A stretch of 64,000 bases of DNA from positions 120,649-184,648 of the forward strand of contig CAJTDB010000007.1 of assembly GCA_910574965.1 (NCBI GenBank), in the 5' to 3' direction. The notes below the pieces were generated by a model, which was not told the DNA's origin, searched no databases, and saw nothing but the letters and a program-made list of their open reading frames with translations. A program made the translations under genes and the position numbers. Source of the stretch: Lachnospiraceae bacterium (GTDB lineage: Bacteria; Bacillota; Clostridia; Lachnospirales; Lachnospiraceae). Below are positions 27,550 to 35,934 of this stretch, one piece after another. Numbering within the stretch: the first letter of the stretch is position 1; each line of letters begins with the position of its first letter.

Positions 27550-28761
27550 ATGATCTGGTATCCTTACCAGCAGATGAAAACGATGAAAGATCCTTATAAG
27601 ATTATCGACGCCGAAGGCGTCTGGCTCTATACAGAAGATAACCGGATGATCGATTCGGTATCTTCCTGGTGGAGCGTCATTCACGGATATAAACATCCGG
27701 CACTGACTGAAGCCATCCGCTCCCAGGCAGACCGATTTTCCCATGTGATGCTGGGCGGTCTGACCCATGATCCGGTGCAGAAGCTTTCAGACAAGCTGGA
27801 AAACTGGCTGCCAGGGGACTTGGACTGCTGCTTCTTCTCCGATTCCGGAAGTGTCGCTGTGGAAGTAGCCCTTAAAATGGCTTTGCAGTATTATGTAAAT
27901 CTCGGAGATCAGAAGCGGACAAAGATCTTATCCCTGACCAACGCCTACCACGGCGACACTTTTAAGACCATGGAAGTCGGAGATGATGAGGATTATCATT
28001 TTATTCTGGAAGCCTACGGCCCAAGCCCCAGCGTGATTCATGTACCGACGCAGATCCCGGCTTTGGAAAAAGCCTTTGAACTCTGCCATGAAGAACTCAA
28101 CTGCATGATCGTGGAGCCGCTTCTTCAGGGTGCCGGCGGTATGCGCATGTATGAGCTTTCCTTTTTAAAAAGAGCCAGAGAACTTTGCGACCAGTATGGC
28201 GTACTGCTGATTTTCGATGAAGTAGCCACTGGATTTGGGCGGACCGGACACCGGTTTGTAGCGGACCAGGTACTGCCGGATATTCTCGTCCTTGGAAAAG
28301 CTCTGACGGGCGGCTACATCGGACACGCCGTCACTGTCGCCAGCCGCCGGGTCTACAACGGATTCTACGATGACGATCCAAACAAGGCACTGATGCACGG
28401 TCCAACCTTTATGGGGAATGCCCTTGCCTGCAGCGCAGCCCTTACGTCTATAGAGCTTTTTGAGCAGGAGGATTATCTGTCCAAAATCCGCCGAATCGAA
28501 GAGATTACAAGGCGTGAGATGGAAGGCTTTTCTGACCCCCGCGTCCGGGAAGTCCGGATTATGGGCGGCTGCGTCTGCATAGAGGTCTATGATCCCTCAG
28601 TCCTGAAAGGCTACCAGCAGTTTGCATATAAGCGCGGTGTATTCAGCCGCCCATTTCTGAATTATCTGTATGCTATGGTTCCTTATGTGATCCAGGAGGG
28701 AGAACTTGTACAGGTATTGCAGACCGCCAGAGAATGGTTTCAGACAGGACCTTCCCGTTAA
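27550..28761 (+). CDS. bioA: Adenosylmethionine-8-amino-7-oxononanoate aminotransferase
   Basis: PLP enzyme converting KAPA to DAPA with S-adenosylmethionine as amino donor. 403 aa, slightly shorter than many BioA. Family signatures: SSWWSVIHGYKHP with the aromatic pair typical of BioA, FSDSGSVAVEVALKMALQY, LTNAYHGDT, IFDEVATGFGRTG, and the PLP lysine in LGKALTGGYIGHA. A GACAGGAGG site lies 10 nt before the ATG. Last gene of the biotin operon. No bioF, bioC, bioH or bioW is in the window, so KAPA must be made elsewhere or taken up. Its stop codon overlaps the end of the convergent VirD4-like gene. Confidence 0.94.
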   Translation: MIWYPYQQMKTMKDPYKIIDAEGVWLYTEDNRMIDSVSSWWSVIHGYKHPALTEAIRSQADRFSHVMLGGLTHDPVQKLSDKLENWLPGDLDCCFFSDSGSVAVEVALKMALQYYVNLGDQKRTKILSLTNAYHGDTFKTMEVGDDEDYHFILEAYGPSPSVIHVPTQIPALEKAFELCHEELNCMIVEPLLQGAGGMRMYELSFLKRARELCDQYGVLLIFDEVATGFGRTGHRFVADQVLPDILVLGKALTGGYIGHAVTVASRRVYNGFYDDDPNKALMHGPTFMGNALACSAALTSIELFEQEDYLSKIRRIEEITRREMEGFSDPRVREVRIMGGCVCIEVYDPSVLKGYQQFAYKRGVFSRPFLNYLYAMVPYVIQEGELVQVLQTAREWFQTGPSR

Positions 28762-28773
28762 AAGGGAAGGTCC
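28747..28773. terminator. Hairpin holding both convergent stop codons (bioA / VirD4-like)
   Basis: Perfect 10-bp stem GGACCTTCCC / GGGAAGGTCC. The 7-nt loop GTTAAAA contains the TAA of bioA on one strand and of the VirD4-like gene on the other. No long T run follows; probably a bidirectional 3'-end structure. Confidence 0.65.
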
Positions 28774-30059
28774 TCATCATACCAATCACAGTCACCATAA
28801 TCACCATAGTCTGTATACAGATCGTCTTCGGCATCGTCCGGCTCCGGTTCCGTCACTGTACTGTAAGGCGTCATTTTCTCCACCAGACGGGCTTTCTCAC
28901 CGTTAGTCAAAAGATATGCTTTGTCTCTTGGGGTACAAAGGATTGCCTCCGGCGTCTTATAAGCCCTGCACCCAATGAACTGGGCCGTCTGCTGATCCTG
29001 GCTTCCCAAGTACAGCAGGTGATCGCAGTTATTGACGATGGTCATAGCCGCTGCCTCCCCGTACATGCTGTTTAGCTGTGTCATACTTTGAAGGATGAGG
29101 CTGACCGAGATTTCTCTGGAGCGGATGACGGAAATGATCTTGTCAAAATCCGGAATCCTTGCACTAGCAGCAAAATCATCCATAATCATGCGTACCGGCA
29201 CCTTTAGCCTTCCATCTTGATTTCTGTCCGCCTCAGAGCAGAGCACCTGCAGCGCCTGGGTATAGAAAATGTTGACAATATGGTCAAAAGAGCGGTCCGT
29301 ATCGCTAACATTGAGAAACAGGACGGTCTTTTGACGTCCAAGGCTCCTTAAGTCAATGCTGTTTTTATTGGAGAAAATTTGTTCGGACTCTTTAAATTCA
29401 AAAGGTTCCAGCGCCCGGTTTACAAATTCATGAATGCTGCCCCACATCTTTTCCGCAGACATGCTGGAACGCATCTGTATATGCTTTTTTGCCGGAAAAC
29501 TATCCGGATGCGTATCCAGCCATTTCAGAAAGGAAAGTTCTCCGTTTGGCTTAATATATGTCCTGTGCAGCTCGCAGACAGAACACATGTTCTGTTCTTC
29601 CTTCGGCAGCACTTCCAATGCAAAGGAGATCAGAAATACCAGATAAGAAGCTGCAGCTTTTTCCCAGAACGGTTCGCTGTAATCCATCACGGGCATGATG
29701 TTGTTGGCGAGGGTAATCACATCCTGTTCCCGATAGCTTCCGTCCCTGTAGCGCCGTATCCCATCCAGAAGATTATAGCCGCAGGAGCGCAGGGGGGTTA
29801 CCAGGTCCAGGACATATACTCTGTATCCCCGGTTAATAAGTTCTTTCGTAAAACGCTTCTCCAAACTCCCCTTCGTATCCGACACGATCAGGCTGTCCGT
29901 CATATTCTGAATGTTTGGTATCACATATCCGCCCGTCTTGCCGGCGCCGGAGGAACCGATAATCAGATCGTTGTTGTTCAGACCGGTCTTTCTCGTGTCA
30001 TTGGATACCATAGTATTCTTTGCAAGTATTCTTTCGCCATATGTTCTCGTATATTTCAT
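28758..30059 (-). CDS. VirD4/TraG-like coupling ATPase lacking a membrane anchor
   Basis: 433-aa P-loop ATPase of the type IV coupling protein family that brings DNA to conjugation machinery. Walker A GSSGAGKT (35-42), Walker B-like VRMIMDDFAAS, and later ILQSMTQLNSMYG and LYLGSQDQQTAQF are clear. Unlike most TraG/VirD4 proteins (around 600 aa) it begins almost at the ATPase domain and has no N-terminal transmembrane pair; the C terminus is very acidic (about residues 410-433). No relaxase, integrase or other T4SS gene is near. It follows a divergent ClpP by 71 nt. It could be a stranded piece of an integrative element or part of a dedicated local system. Confidence 0.85.
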   Translation of the reverse strand: MKYTRTYGERILAKNTMVSNDTRKTGLNNNDLIIGSSGAGKTGGYVIPNIQNMTDSLIVSDTKGSLEKRFTKELINRGYRVYVLDLVTPLRSCGYNLLDGIRRYRDGSYREQDVITLANNIMPVMDYSEPFWEKAAASYLVFLISFALEVLPKEEQNMCSVCELHRTYIKPNGELSFLKWLDTHPDSFPAKKHIQMRSSMSAEKMWGSIHEFVNRALEPFEFKESEQIFSNKNSIDLRSLGRQKTVLFLNVSDTDRSFDHIVNIFYTQALQVLCSEADRNQDGRLKVPVRMIMDDFAASARIPDFDKIISVIRSREISVSLILQSMTQLNSMYGEAAAMTIVNNCDHLLYLGSQDQQTAQFIGCRAYKTPEAILCTPRDKAYLLTNGEKARLVEKMTPYSTVTEPEPDDAEDDLYTDYGDYGDCDWYDEDLPF

Positions 30060-30130
30060 ATTTTATTTTCCTTTCTTTTCTTAATTTCCAAACCGGAAGC
30101 CATATGTATTTCCCGATATCTTATACAGCA

Positions 30131-30706
30131 CTATTTTCCTATGATGCCAGTAGCAAGCCCGAAATCTACCGCTTCTTTTGCGCTGTAATAGGTATCATCC
30201 GCCGTCACTTCATAGATCTCTTCCATACTCTTTTTTGTCTTATCTGCAATAATCCTGGCCAGAGCTTCTCTCGTCTCGTTCAGTTTATCCAGCTCATGCT
30301 GAATCTCATGGGGCTTTCGTCCGCCGATATCTCTGTGGCTGTAAGACGGGTCATGAATCATCAGTCGGGTGTGCAGAAACATCTCCCGCTTTTCTCCCGC
30401 TAAGAACAGGATAGCCCCCATGCTGGCCGCCGTGCCAAGACATACAGTCCGAAGGGGCGCTTTCATAAACTGTATGTAATCATAGACCGCAAGTCCGCTG
30501 ATGACTTCTCCGCCGGGACTGTTGATATAAAGGGTAATTTCTTTTTCACTGTCCTCTCTTTCCAGATACATAAGCTGTTTGATTAGTTCACCGGAACTTT
30601 GAGCATCTACCTCTCTGGTCAGAAAGATCTCCCTGCCCCGGAGCAGTTCGTCTTCGATTTGTACCGTCTCGATACCACGCACAGTTTCTTTTAATATATT
30701 TGCCAT
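30131..30706 (-). CDS. Divergent ClpP-family serine protease
   Basis: 191 aa. The ClpP fold is evident: TLYINSPGGEVISGLAVYD, nucleophile S95 in GTAASMGAIL, H118 in RLMIHDPS, and a probable D171. The segment after the histidine (SYSHRDIGGRKPHEIQ) lacks the QPxGGxxGQAxD handle sequence of housekeeping ClpP, so it is a paralogue like those on mobile elements and in phages. It has no ClpX beside it; the ClpX in this window at 52 kb is separate. The ATG at 30706 follows AAAGGAG; the longer frame to 30931 has no support. It lies between an unknown gene and the VirD4-like gene, all in one direction. Confidence 0.88.
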   Translation of the reverse strand: MANILKETVRGIETVQIEDELLRGREIFLTREVDAQSSGELIKQLMYLEREDSEKEITLYINSPGGEVISGLAVYDYIQFMKAPLRTVCLGTAASMGAILFLAGEKREMFLHTRLMIHDPSYSHRDIGGRKPHEIQHELDKLNETREALARIIADKTKKSMEEIYEVTADDTYYSAKEAVDFGLATGIIGK

Positions 30707-30816
30707 ATTCGGCTCCTTTCCCAATCTGAAGATTCCTGTCCCCACCGCACCCTTTGATTTGAAAATGCTTCCGGTACCATGGGCACAGATGCTGTTTTTA
30801 AGTTCTGCATTTTTAT

Positions 30817-31566
30817 TTACGTTGTTTCGAACATTAGTTCTTGATTGTCTTTTTCTCCTTCGACGCACCGGTTCATATTTTGGTATTTGGCCAGTACCTC
30901 TTTTAGTACAAAACGCCCTGGATACATGCACTGAAAGCTTCTGACCAGCAATTCCAGGCTGATATCATATGCAGTCAGCACTCTTTCCTGATACTCTTTT
31001 ATGGAATCCCAAGGATACCAGCTTCTCCAGTGCTCGCCTGTCTTTCGCAGGACGGTTCCGACGGTCGTATCGGAAGCGATTTTGATCTCTGCGCGGTCTG
31101 CCTTTATCAAAAAGGTTTCCCATCTTCTCCTGCCCTGAAATTTGGAATATCTCTCCTGGCAGCAATAAAACTGTTCAATCTGAGCGGCTGTAAATACCCG
31201 GAAACGGTAGTCGCTCTTTGCAGCCTCTAAAAACCATCGGACCAGATAGTAAAGTCCTATATAGCGGTAAGGCTGACGAACTGTGTTTCTTTCCTTCACT
31301 GACTCATCGAGCCTTGTATGCTCTACAAGGCAAAGCAGATCAATAAATGGAATATTTTCCATCTGCGGCAATATTTTTTTATGCTCCACGCAGATCAAAT
31401 CGTTCGCTATGTCCTGAATATCCTTTCTTGTCTCTGCAGAAACCATACTCTGAAGCTCTGCCAGGGTTTTGTGGCTGATCGCATTGATCACATAGCTGAT
31501 CTCTCCTAGATCGTCTATGTATCCTTTTGCTGCATTCTCTTTCATTTCCGTCAATATTTTGCTCAT
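30817..31566 (-). CDS. Unknown protein in the ClpP/VirD4 block
   Basis: About 249 aa from MSKILTEMKENA (ATG 31566, AAAGGAA about 11 nt upstream); a longer start at 31671 would add 35 residues but has a weak ribosome site. I do not recognise the family. It is soluble, mostly helical by composition, with a central aromatic and basic stretch (QPYRYIGLYYLVRWF, then RFRVFTAAQIEQFYCC). No known motif is visible. It is the gene between the RecQ-like helicase and the ClpP in a same-strand block, so its function is probably tied to theirs. Confidence 0.65.
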   Translation of the reverse strand: MSKILTEMKENAAKGYIDDLGEISYVINAISHKTLAELQSMVSAETRKDIQDIANDLICVEHKKILPQMENIPFIDLLCLVEHTRLDESVKERNTVRQPYRYIGLYYLVRWFLEAAKSDYRFRVFTAAQIEQFYCCQERYSKFQGRRRWETFLIKADRAEIKIASDTTVGTVLRKTGEHWRSWYPWDSIKEYQERVLTAYDISLELLVRSFQCMYPGRFVLKEVLAKYQNMNRCVEGEKDNQELMFETT

Positions 31567-31790
31567 ATTATTATGATTCCTTTCTTCGCTGCAGACTGCC
31601 TTCGCTTCCGGATATAAACTGCTGAATTTCCTATGATACTCCTTTCTTCCGGCAGATATTTTATTTTTCATAATTTCTCTCGGCGGCCCACAGGCCGCTT
31701 TTATATCTGACGCCGGCCAACGTTCTGTAAGTTTCTGCGGCTGTCATCCCTTCCGTCACAAAACCAGGAAACCTTTTTGTAAATCACCGC

Positions 31791-31829
31791 AAAAAAAAAT
31801 TCCCTGCCCGAAATGAAACGGACAAGGAA
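31791..31829 (-). terminator. Strong terminator of the RecQ-like gene
   Basis: Minus strand: 11-bp stem (arms 31819-31829 and 31800-31810, two G-U pairs, 8-nt loop) followed by nine T, 71 nt after the stop at 31900. It shows that the helicase gene is transcribed apart from the downstream unknown-clpP-virD4 genes. Apart from this and a short repeated CGTTTTT motif (31861-31895) I see nothing in 31567-31899. Confidence 0.88.
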
Positions 31830-31899
31830 AATATAAATCATATTCCATCAAAAAATCTTTGTTTTTCAACGTTTTTCAGCGTTTTTTATACAAAAACGC

Positions 31900-34179
31900 T
31901 CATTGGTTCTGCAAAAAACAGATCTGTATGCCTTTGTATACCGCCTTTTTGCTTGTAGAATACTCTGTATCCAGACAGGGGAACCAGCCCTCAATCTGGC
32001 CCGCTCTTCTGTAATAATCACATATTGCATCCACCTTTTTTAGGAGCGTCTTTCGTTTCCGCTCTCTGCTGACCTTTTCTTTTGGCAGTTCTTCTTCAAG
32101 CCCGGTCACCTGAAACAGCGTATCATACAGAATGACCCTGCTCAGTGCGCTTTTTCCCGTCTCCCGGCTCTTTTTATTTCCTGTCATTGACATCAGACGA
32201 TACAAAAGATAATAAACCAGTCTGAGATTCTCCTCTGACGACGCCATCTTGCTGCCTTTGGCATCCACTATCCGAAGCCTGCTCATGGGGAAGCGGTAGA
32301 ACTGCCCGTTCAAAAAGACAGATGCAAACTGATACAGCGGCGGTATCTCTGTATATGTATATCCTTTCTCTCCTCTCTTTTCCAGAGGCAGGAATCTTCC
32401 GCTGTAGACGAGAGGAGGCGTATGGCCTTCTCCCATGCTTCTCTGCGCTTCTGCTGCCTGCGTACAATCGACCGTAATCCACGTTCTTCTCATTTTCTCA
32501 AGGCGTCTTTCGATCATATCCTTTTTGTCCGGCTTCAGCGTCACGGACGGATCTCCCGACAGCACTTCATAGATTGTCTTCGGATACAGCACCGGCACGA
32601 GATGCTGTTCCAGCGTATAAACCGCATCCGCCACCATCATATCAAAATAGGTAAGCTTCTCTCCCGTCTCGCTTTCTATCTTATAAGAAATGAGAAGCCC
32701 TTCCTTCGTCCTGTCCCCTTTTGTTTGTTTCCTTCCGCAGTCGATCAGCTTCTCTTCCCCCAGTTCATAGGCGCCCTTTCGAATCTCATTGGCGATTTTT
32801 GTATTATTATAACAGAGGGCAGATACTTTCTCTGCCCGCAAATCCAAAGTTTTCGCCCGCTGCCTAAGATACTCCGCCTCCTGCTTTCTATACTCCAGAT
32901 CCAAAAGAGATTCCGGCAGTTCATTTTTAAAATATTGCGTGATAAAATCCTGCAGCGCTTTAGAACTGCATTTTTTCTGATCGCAATAGCGGTTCATCTG
33001 TTCCAGACGATAGCTGCCCAGCCGCTCTCTGTATTTGATGATCTCTCCCGGCAAACTGGTGTTCTCTTCAGAAACTTTCAAAAACTGCCGGCATATGCTG
33101 TTGTCGTCCCACGTTCTCTCGGAGCGATGACACAAAAGGAGACATTCTGCAGGTGCCTGATCTCTTCCGGCCCTTCCTGCCTCCTGATAATAGCTTTCCA
33201 GATCCCTCGGCATATTATAATGAACGACGAAACGTATATCCTGCTTATCGATTCCCATGCCAAAGGCACTTGTAGCCACCATCAGACGGCTTTCTCCCGC
33301 CATAAACTTTCGGCTATTCTCCCTGCGCTCCCGATCCTCCAGCTTTCCGTGATACCAAACCGGATGATATGCCTCAAGGTCCCGGTACAGTTCTGCCGCC
33401 TCGTGAACCGTCGTGCAGTAGACGATCCCCGCATCCTTCTCATGGGCGGCCACATATTTCAAAAGTGCTGCTTTTTTATTTTCCCTGCGGCGAAATTCCC
33501 GAATAGAAAATATAAGATTGTCTCTCTCAAAAGAGCCTTCTACCAACCCCCGGCAGGGTTCTTTCCCGCCCAGATCCATCTGCAAAAGCCGGATAATGTC
33601 CGCCTTCACCGCCTGCGTCGCCGTAGCGGTAAATGCGCCAATGACCGGACGCTTTGGAAGACGCCGGATAAACCGGAGCAGATCCAGATACGCCGGCCGG
33701 AAATCATATCCCCACATGGACAGGCAGTGCGCCTCATCCACTGCAATAAAATCCACGGACCGCTTCTTAATTGCCTGAAGAAACGCCGGATGCATCAGAC
33801 GCTCCGGCGCTACATACAAAAGCTGATACTTTCCTTCTGAAACACTGCGCAGGATCTGTGTCTGGTCCGCCCGCGTGCTGTCGATATACTCGGCCGAAAC
33901 CGGTTTCTTCAGTCCCCTGTCCGTCGGCCCCAGCCGGTCCACCTGGTCGTGCATCAGCGCCTGGAGAGGCGTTACAACGATCGTAAGCCCCGGAAAATAC
34001 AGCGCCGGAATCTGATAGCAGAGGGACTTCCCCGCCGACGTAGGCAGCAGTGCCAGAACGTCCCTACCGGACATCAGCTCCAGAATACACGTTTTTTGTT
34101 CTTCGGACTTAAACCCCTCATAGATAAAATACTCATGCAGCTTTGCTTCTGCCGCCTTAAGGATGCCGCCCTCTCCCAT
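31900..34179 (-). CDS. RecQ-family helicase with replication-initiator-like C-terminal domain
   Basis: 759 aa. Residues 1 to about 350 form a RecQ-type SF2 helicase: PTSAGKSLCYQ (Walker A), VDEAHCLSMWGYDFRP (Walker B), GAFTATAT, and QEAGRAGRD (motif VI). The zinc-binding region is degenerate: the first pair YCDQKKC is kept near residue 400, but the CxxC pair that normally follows is absent, and there is no HRDC domain. Residues 498-759 resemble the winged-helix replication-initiator-like domain found in Firmicute plasmid and phage proteins: TYFDMMVADAVYTL, PKTIYEVLSGDPSVTLKPDK, YSGRFLPLE, ENLRLVYYLLYRL. This second assignment is from memory of the family pattern. The ATG at 34179 has a GAAGGAAA site. 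Confidence 0.88.
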   Translation of the reverse strand: MGEGGILKAAEAKLHEYFIYEGFKSEEQKTCILELMSGRDVLALLPTSAGKSLCYQIPALYFPGLTIVVTPLQALMHDQVDRLGPTDRGLKKPVSAEYIDSTRADQTQILRSVSEGKYQLLYVAPERLMHPAFLQAIKKRSVDFIAVDEAHCLSMWGYDFRPAYLDLLRFIRRLPKRPVIGAFTATATQAVKADIIRLLQMDLGGKEPCRGLVEGSFERDNLIFSIREFRRRENKKAALLKYVAAHEKDAGIVYCTTVHEAAELYRDLEAYHPVWYHGKLEDRERRENSRKFMAGESRLMVATSAFGMGIDKQDIRFVVHYNMPRDLESYYQEAGRAGRDQAPAECLLLCHRSERTWDDNSICRQFLKVSEENTSLPGEIIKYRERLGSYRLEQMNRYCDQKKCSSKALQDFITQYFKNELPESLLDLEYRKQEAEYLRQRAKTLDLRAEKVSALCYNNTKIANEIRKGAYELGEEKLIDCGRKQTKGDRTKEGLLISYKIESETGEKLTYFDMMVADAVYTLEQHLVPVLYPKTIYEVLSGDPSVTLKPDKKDMIERRLEKMRRTWITVDCTQAAEAQRSMGEGHTPPLVYSGRFLPLEKRGEKGYTYTEIPPLYQFASVFLNGQFYRFPMSRLRIVDAKGSKMASSEENLRLVYYLLYRLMSMTGNKKSRETGKSALSRVILYDTLFQVTGLEEELPKEKVSRERKRKTLLKKVDAICDYYRRAGQIEGWFPCLDTEYSTSKKAVYKGIQICFLQNQ

Positions 34180-34214
34180 ATCTGCTTTCCTTCTTTGCCG
34201 CCCGCAGACGCACT

Positions 34215-34712
34215 TTAGAAACTTACCGGAAGTCTCGGTATTCCATCAATCTGTAAATATTGACTGATGCAGGCAGATGCAAATTCATGATCTGCCATAT
34301 GGTCCAGCCCCGACACAATCACACTTCCGATTACACCGGCACCCGCGACCCGAATCGGAAATCCGCCGCCTTTTGCCACATAGTCCTGTTCGTTCAGTCC
34401 GTAGTCTTCCATCGTATTCCCGTTTTTCTTCATCTTCATGAAAAAGCGCAGGCTGCTCATCTCCATCACCCGGACGGTATTTTGTTTTCTTTTCATCCAC
34501 TGTTCGTTGTTATAATTCGTTCCGTTGAAGCCGTACTGAAATACGGTGTACCCGTTGTTCAAACGGATGCTGACAGCCACCGGAAGATGGTTTCTCGCCG
34601 CCTCCGCCACCATCAGACTGCCAAGCTCCCATGCGTCCTCATTGGTAAAATGAGCAAACTGAAGGATCTCCTCCTGCATTGCCAGTATTCGAATTGATTC
34701 TTCCAACATCAT
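34215..34712 (-). CDS. UPF0303 / HbpS-GlcG-fold (DUF336) protein
   Basis: 165 aa, similar to the UPF0303 branch of the heme-binding HbpS/GlcG fold. Characteristic segments are FTNEDAWELGSLMVAEA, LPVAVSIRLNNGYTVFQYGF and the C-terminal VAKGGGFPIRVAGAGVIGSVIVSG. Members may bind heme or similar ligands, and fungal relatives act in tail-anchored protein handling; the bacterial role is unsettled. The ATG at 34712 is favoured by AAAGGAG 10 nt before it; an ATG at 34733 behind AGGAGG is the alternative. Its promoter is at 34786-34814. It is divergent from the AraC gene. Confidence 0.82.
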   Translation of the reverse strand: MMLEESIRILAMQEEILQFAHFTNEDAWELGSLMVAEAARNHLPVAVSIRLNNGYTVFQYGFNGTNYNNEQWMKRKQNTVRVMEMSSLRFFMKMKKNGNTMEDYGLNEQDYVAKGGGFPIRVAGAGVIGSVIVSGLDHMADHEFASACISQYLQIDGIPRLPVSF

Positions 34713-34785
34713 GATCTTGTCACTCCTTTTCATATGTTCTGCATCCTCCTGCCCGCAGCACGGACGGATGCGCTTATTCAGATAC

Positions 34786-34814
34786 AGTATAACACTTTTT
34801 TGGCAAAGATACAA
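34786..34814 (-). promoter_or_regulatory. Promoter of the UPF0303 gene
   Basis: Minus strand: -35 TTGTAT (34809-34814), 17-nt spacer, -10 TATACT (34786-34791). The 320-nt gap 34713-35032 holds this and the divergent AraC promoter, and nothing else recognised. Confidence 0.7.
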
Positions 34815-34876
34815 ATGGACGGTTTTTTCCTTTTGCCCTCGAAAGATAAACCTCAAAAGATAAAGTCAAAAAAGCA

Positions 34877-34905
34877 TTGTGAATGCCCGGCAAATACTAT
34901 ATAAT
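34877..34905 (+). promoter_or_regulatory. Promoter of the AraC-family gene
   Basis: -35 TTGTGA (34877-34882), 17-nt spacer, -10 TATAAT (34900-34905), leaving a leader of about 120 nt before the ATG at 35033. Confidence 0.7.
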
Positions 34906-35032
34906 AAATCCGGCGGCAAATCGAAACCGGCAGAGACTTGCGTGCGGTTTACTATGTTTTTCTCTGCTGAATCCATCATTTGAAGAATTTACAATCCATG
35001 ATAAATTCCAATTTTTCCAGGAGGAGTCATCC

Positions 35033-35893
35033 ATGGATGCATCCATGTTCCACGGCAGCCTGGTCACCACCAGCCGTATTTTGTATACACCATCCACATT
35101 TGCCAGGACCAATCTCATTCACTTGCAGGAAACCGGCTCTTTGAAGGCCACAAGCCCCCATACCAGCCAGAGAGAGAACCTGGCCTCCTATCTTTTCTTC
35201 CTCGTATGCTCCGGCGGAGGGATCTTAAACTATGCCGGAGAACTGTTTCCCCTAAAAGCCGGCGACTGCGTCTTTCTGGACTGCAAAAAACCCTACTCCC
35301 ATAGAACTTCGGATGATCTGTGGCAGTTGAAATGGGTCCATTTCTACGGTCCCAATATGAGCAGCATTTATGAGAAATACACGGAGCGCGGCGGCGGCCC
35401 CTGCTTCCATCCGGCAGACAAAGAACCTTACGACCGTCTCCTTCAAAAACTGTATGAGACCGCTTCCGGAGAGGATTATGTGCGGGATATGCGGATCTTC
35501 GAGTCCCTTGCCTCTCTTCTGACCCTGCTTATGGAAGAAAGCTGGAATCCGCAGAACAGCCGGCAAAGCTTTTCTAAGAAGCAGAATCTGCAGGAAGTAA
35601 AAGAATATTTAGACCGGCATTATATGGAAAAGATCACACTGGACGCCCTGGCCGAGCGGTTCTATATCAATAAATTTTACCTGACACGCATTTTCAAAGA
35701 ACAGTTCGGCGTATCCATCCATCACTGCCTTCTGCAAATCCGAATTACCCATGCCAAGCAGCTCCTGCGCTTTACAGACAAGACTGTGGAAGCCGTTGGC
35801 TGTGAATGCGGCATCGCGGATGCCAATTATTTTTCCCGGATGTTCCGAAAAGTAGAAGGAATCTCTCCGGGAGAATTTCGAAGAATGTGGTAA
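35033..35893 (+). CDS. AraC-family transcriptional regulator with cupin sensor
   Basis: 286 aa. The N-terminal cupin-like AraC-binding domain contains YLFFLVCSGGGILNYAGE and the LKAGDCVFLDCKKPYSHRT barrel motif; the C-terminal pair of helix-turn-helices spans about residues 185-286 with ITLDALAERFYINKFYLTRIF and the second HTH ending ADANYFSRMFRKVEGISPGE, the AraC signature. Such proteins usually respond to a sugar or related ligand, but no transport or catabolic genes are adjacent to show the ligand. The ATG is preceded by AGGAGGAG. A MerR-methyltransferase gene follows after 41 nt. Confidence 0.92.
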   Translation: MDASMFHGSLVTTSRILYTPSTFARTNLIHLQETGSLKATSPHTSQRENLASYLFFLVCSGGGILNYAGELFPLKAGDCVFLDCKKPYSHRTSDDLWQLKWVHFYGPNMSSIYEKYTERGGGPCFHPADKEPYDRLLQKLYETASGEDYVRDMRIFESLASLLTLLMEESWNPQNSRQSFSKKQNLQEVKEYLDRHYMEKITLDALAERFYINKFYLTRIFKEQFGVSIHHCLLQIRITHAKQLLRFTDKTVEAVGCECGIADANYFSRMFRKVEGISPGEFRRMW

Positions 35894-35934
35894 ATCACTT
35901 GGCTGTACGCTTTATTCAGAAAGGACTTTACATT

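Noticed and set aside
32422..33840. 472-codon plus-strand frame across the RecQ-like gene
   Set aside because: Antisense shadow of a helicase with intact motifs.
28758..34179. The block as a complete integrative conjugative element
   Set aside because: No integrase, relaxase, other T4SS component, att-like direct repeat or tRNA target was seen at its borders.
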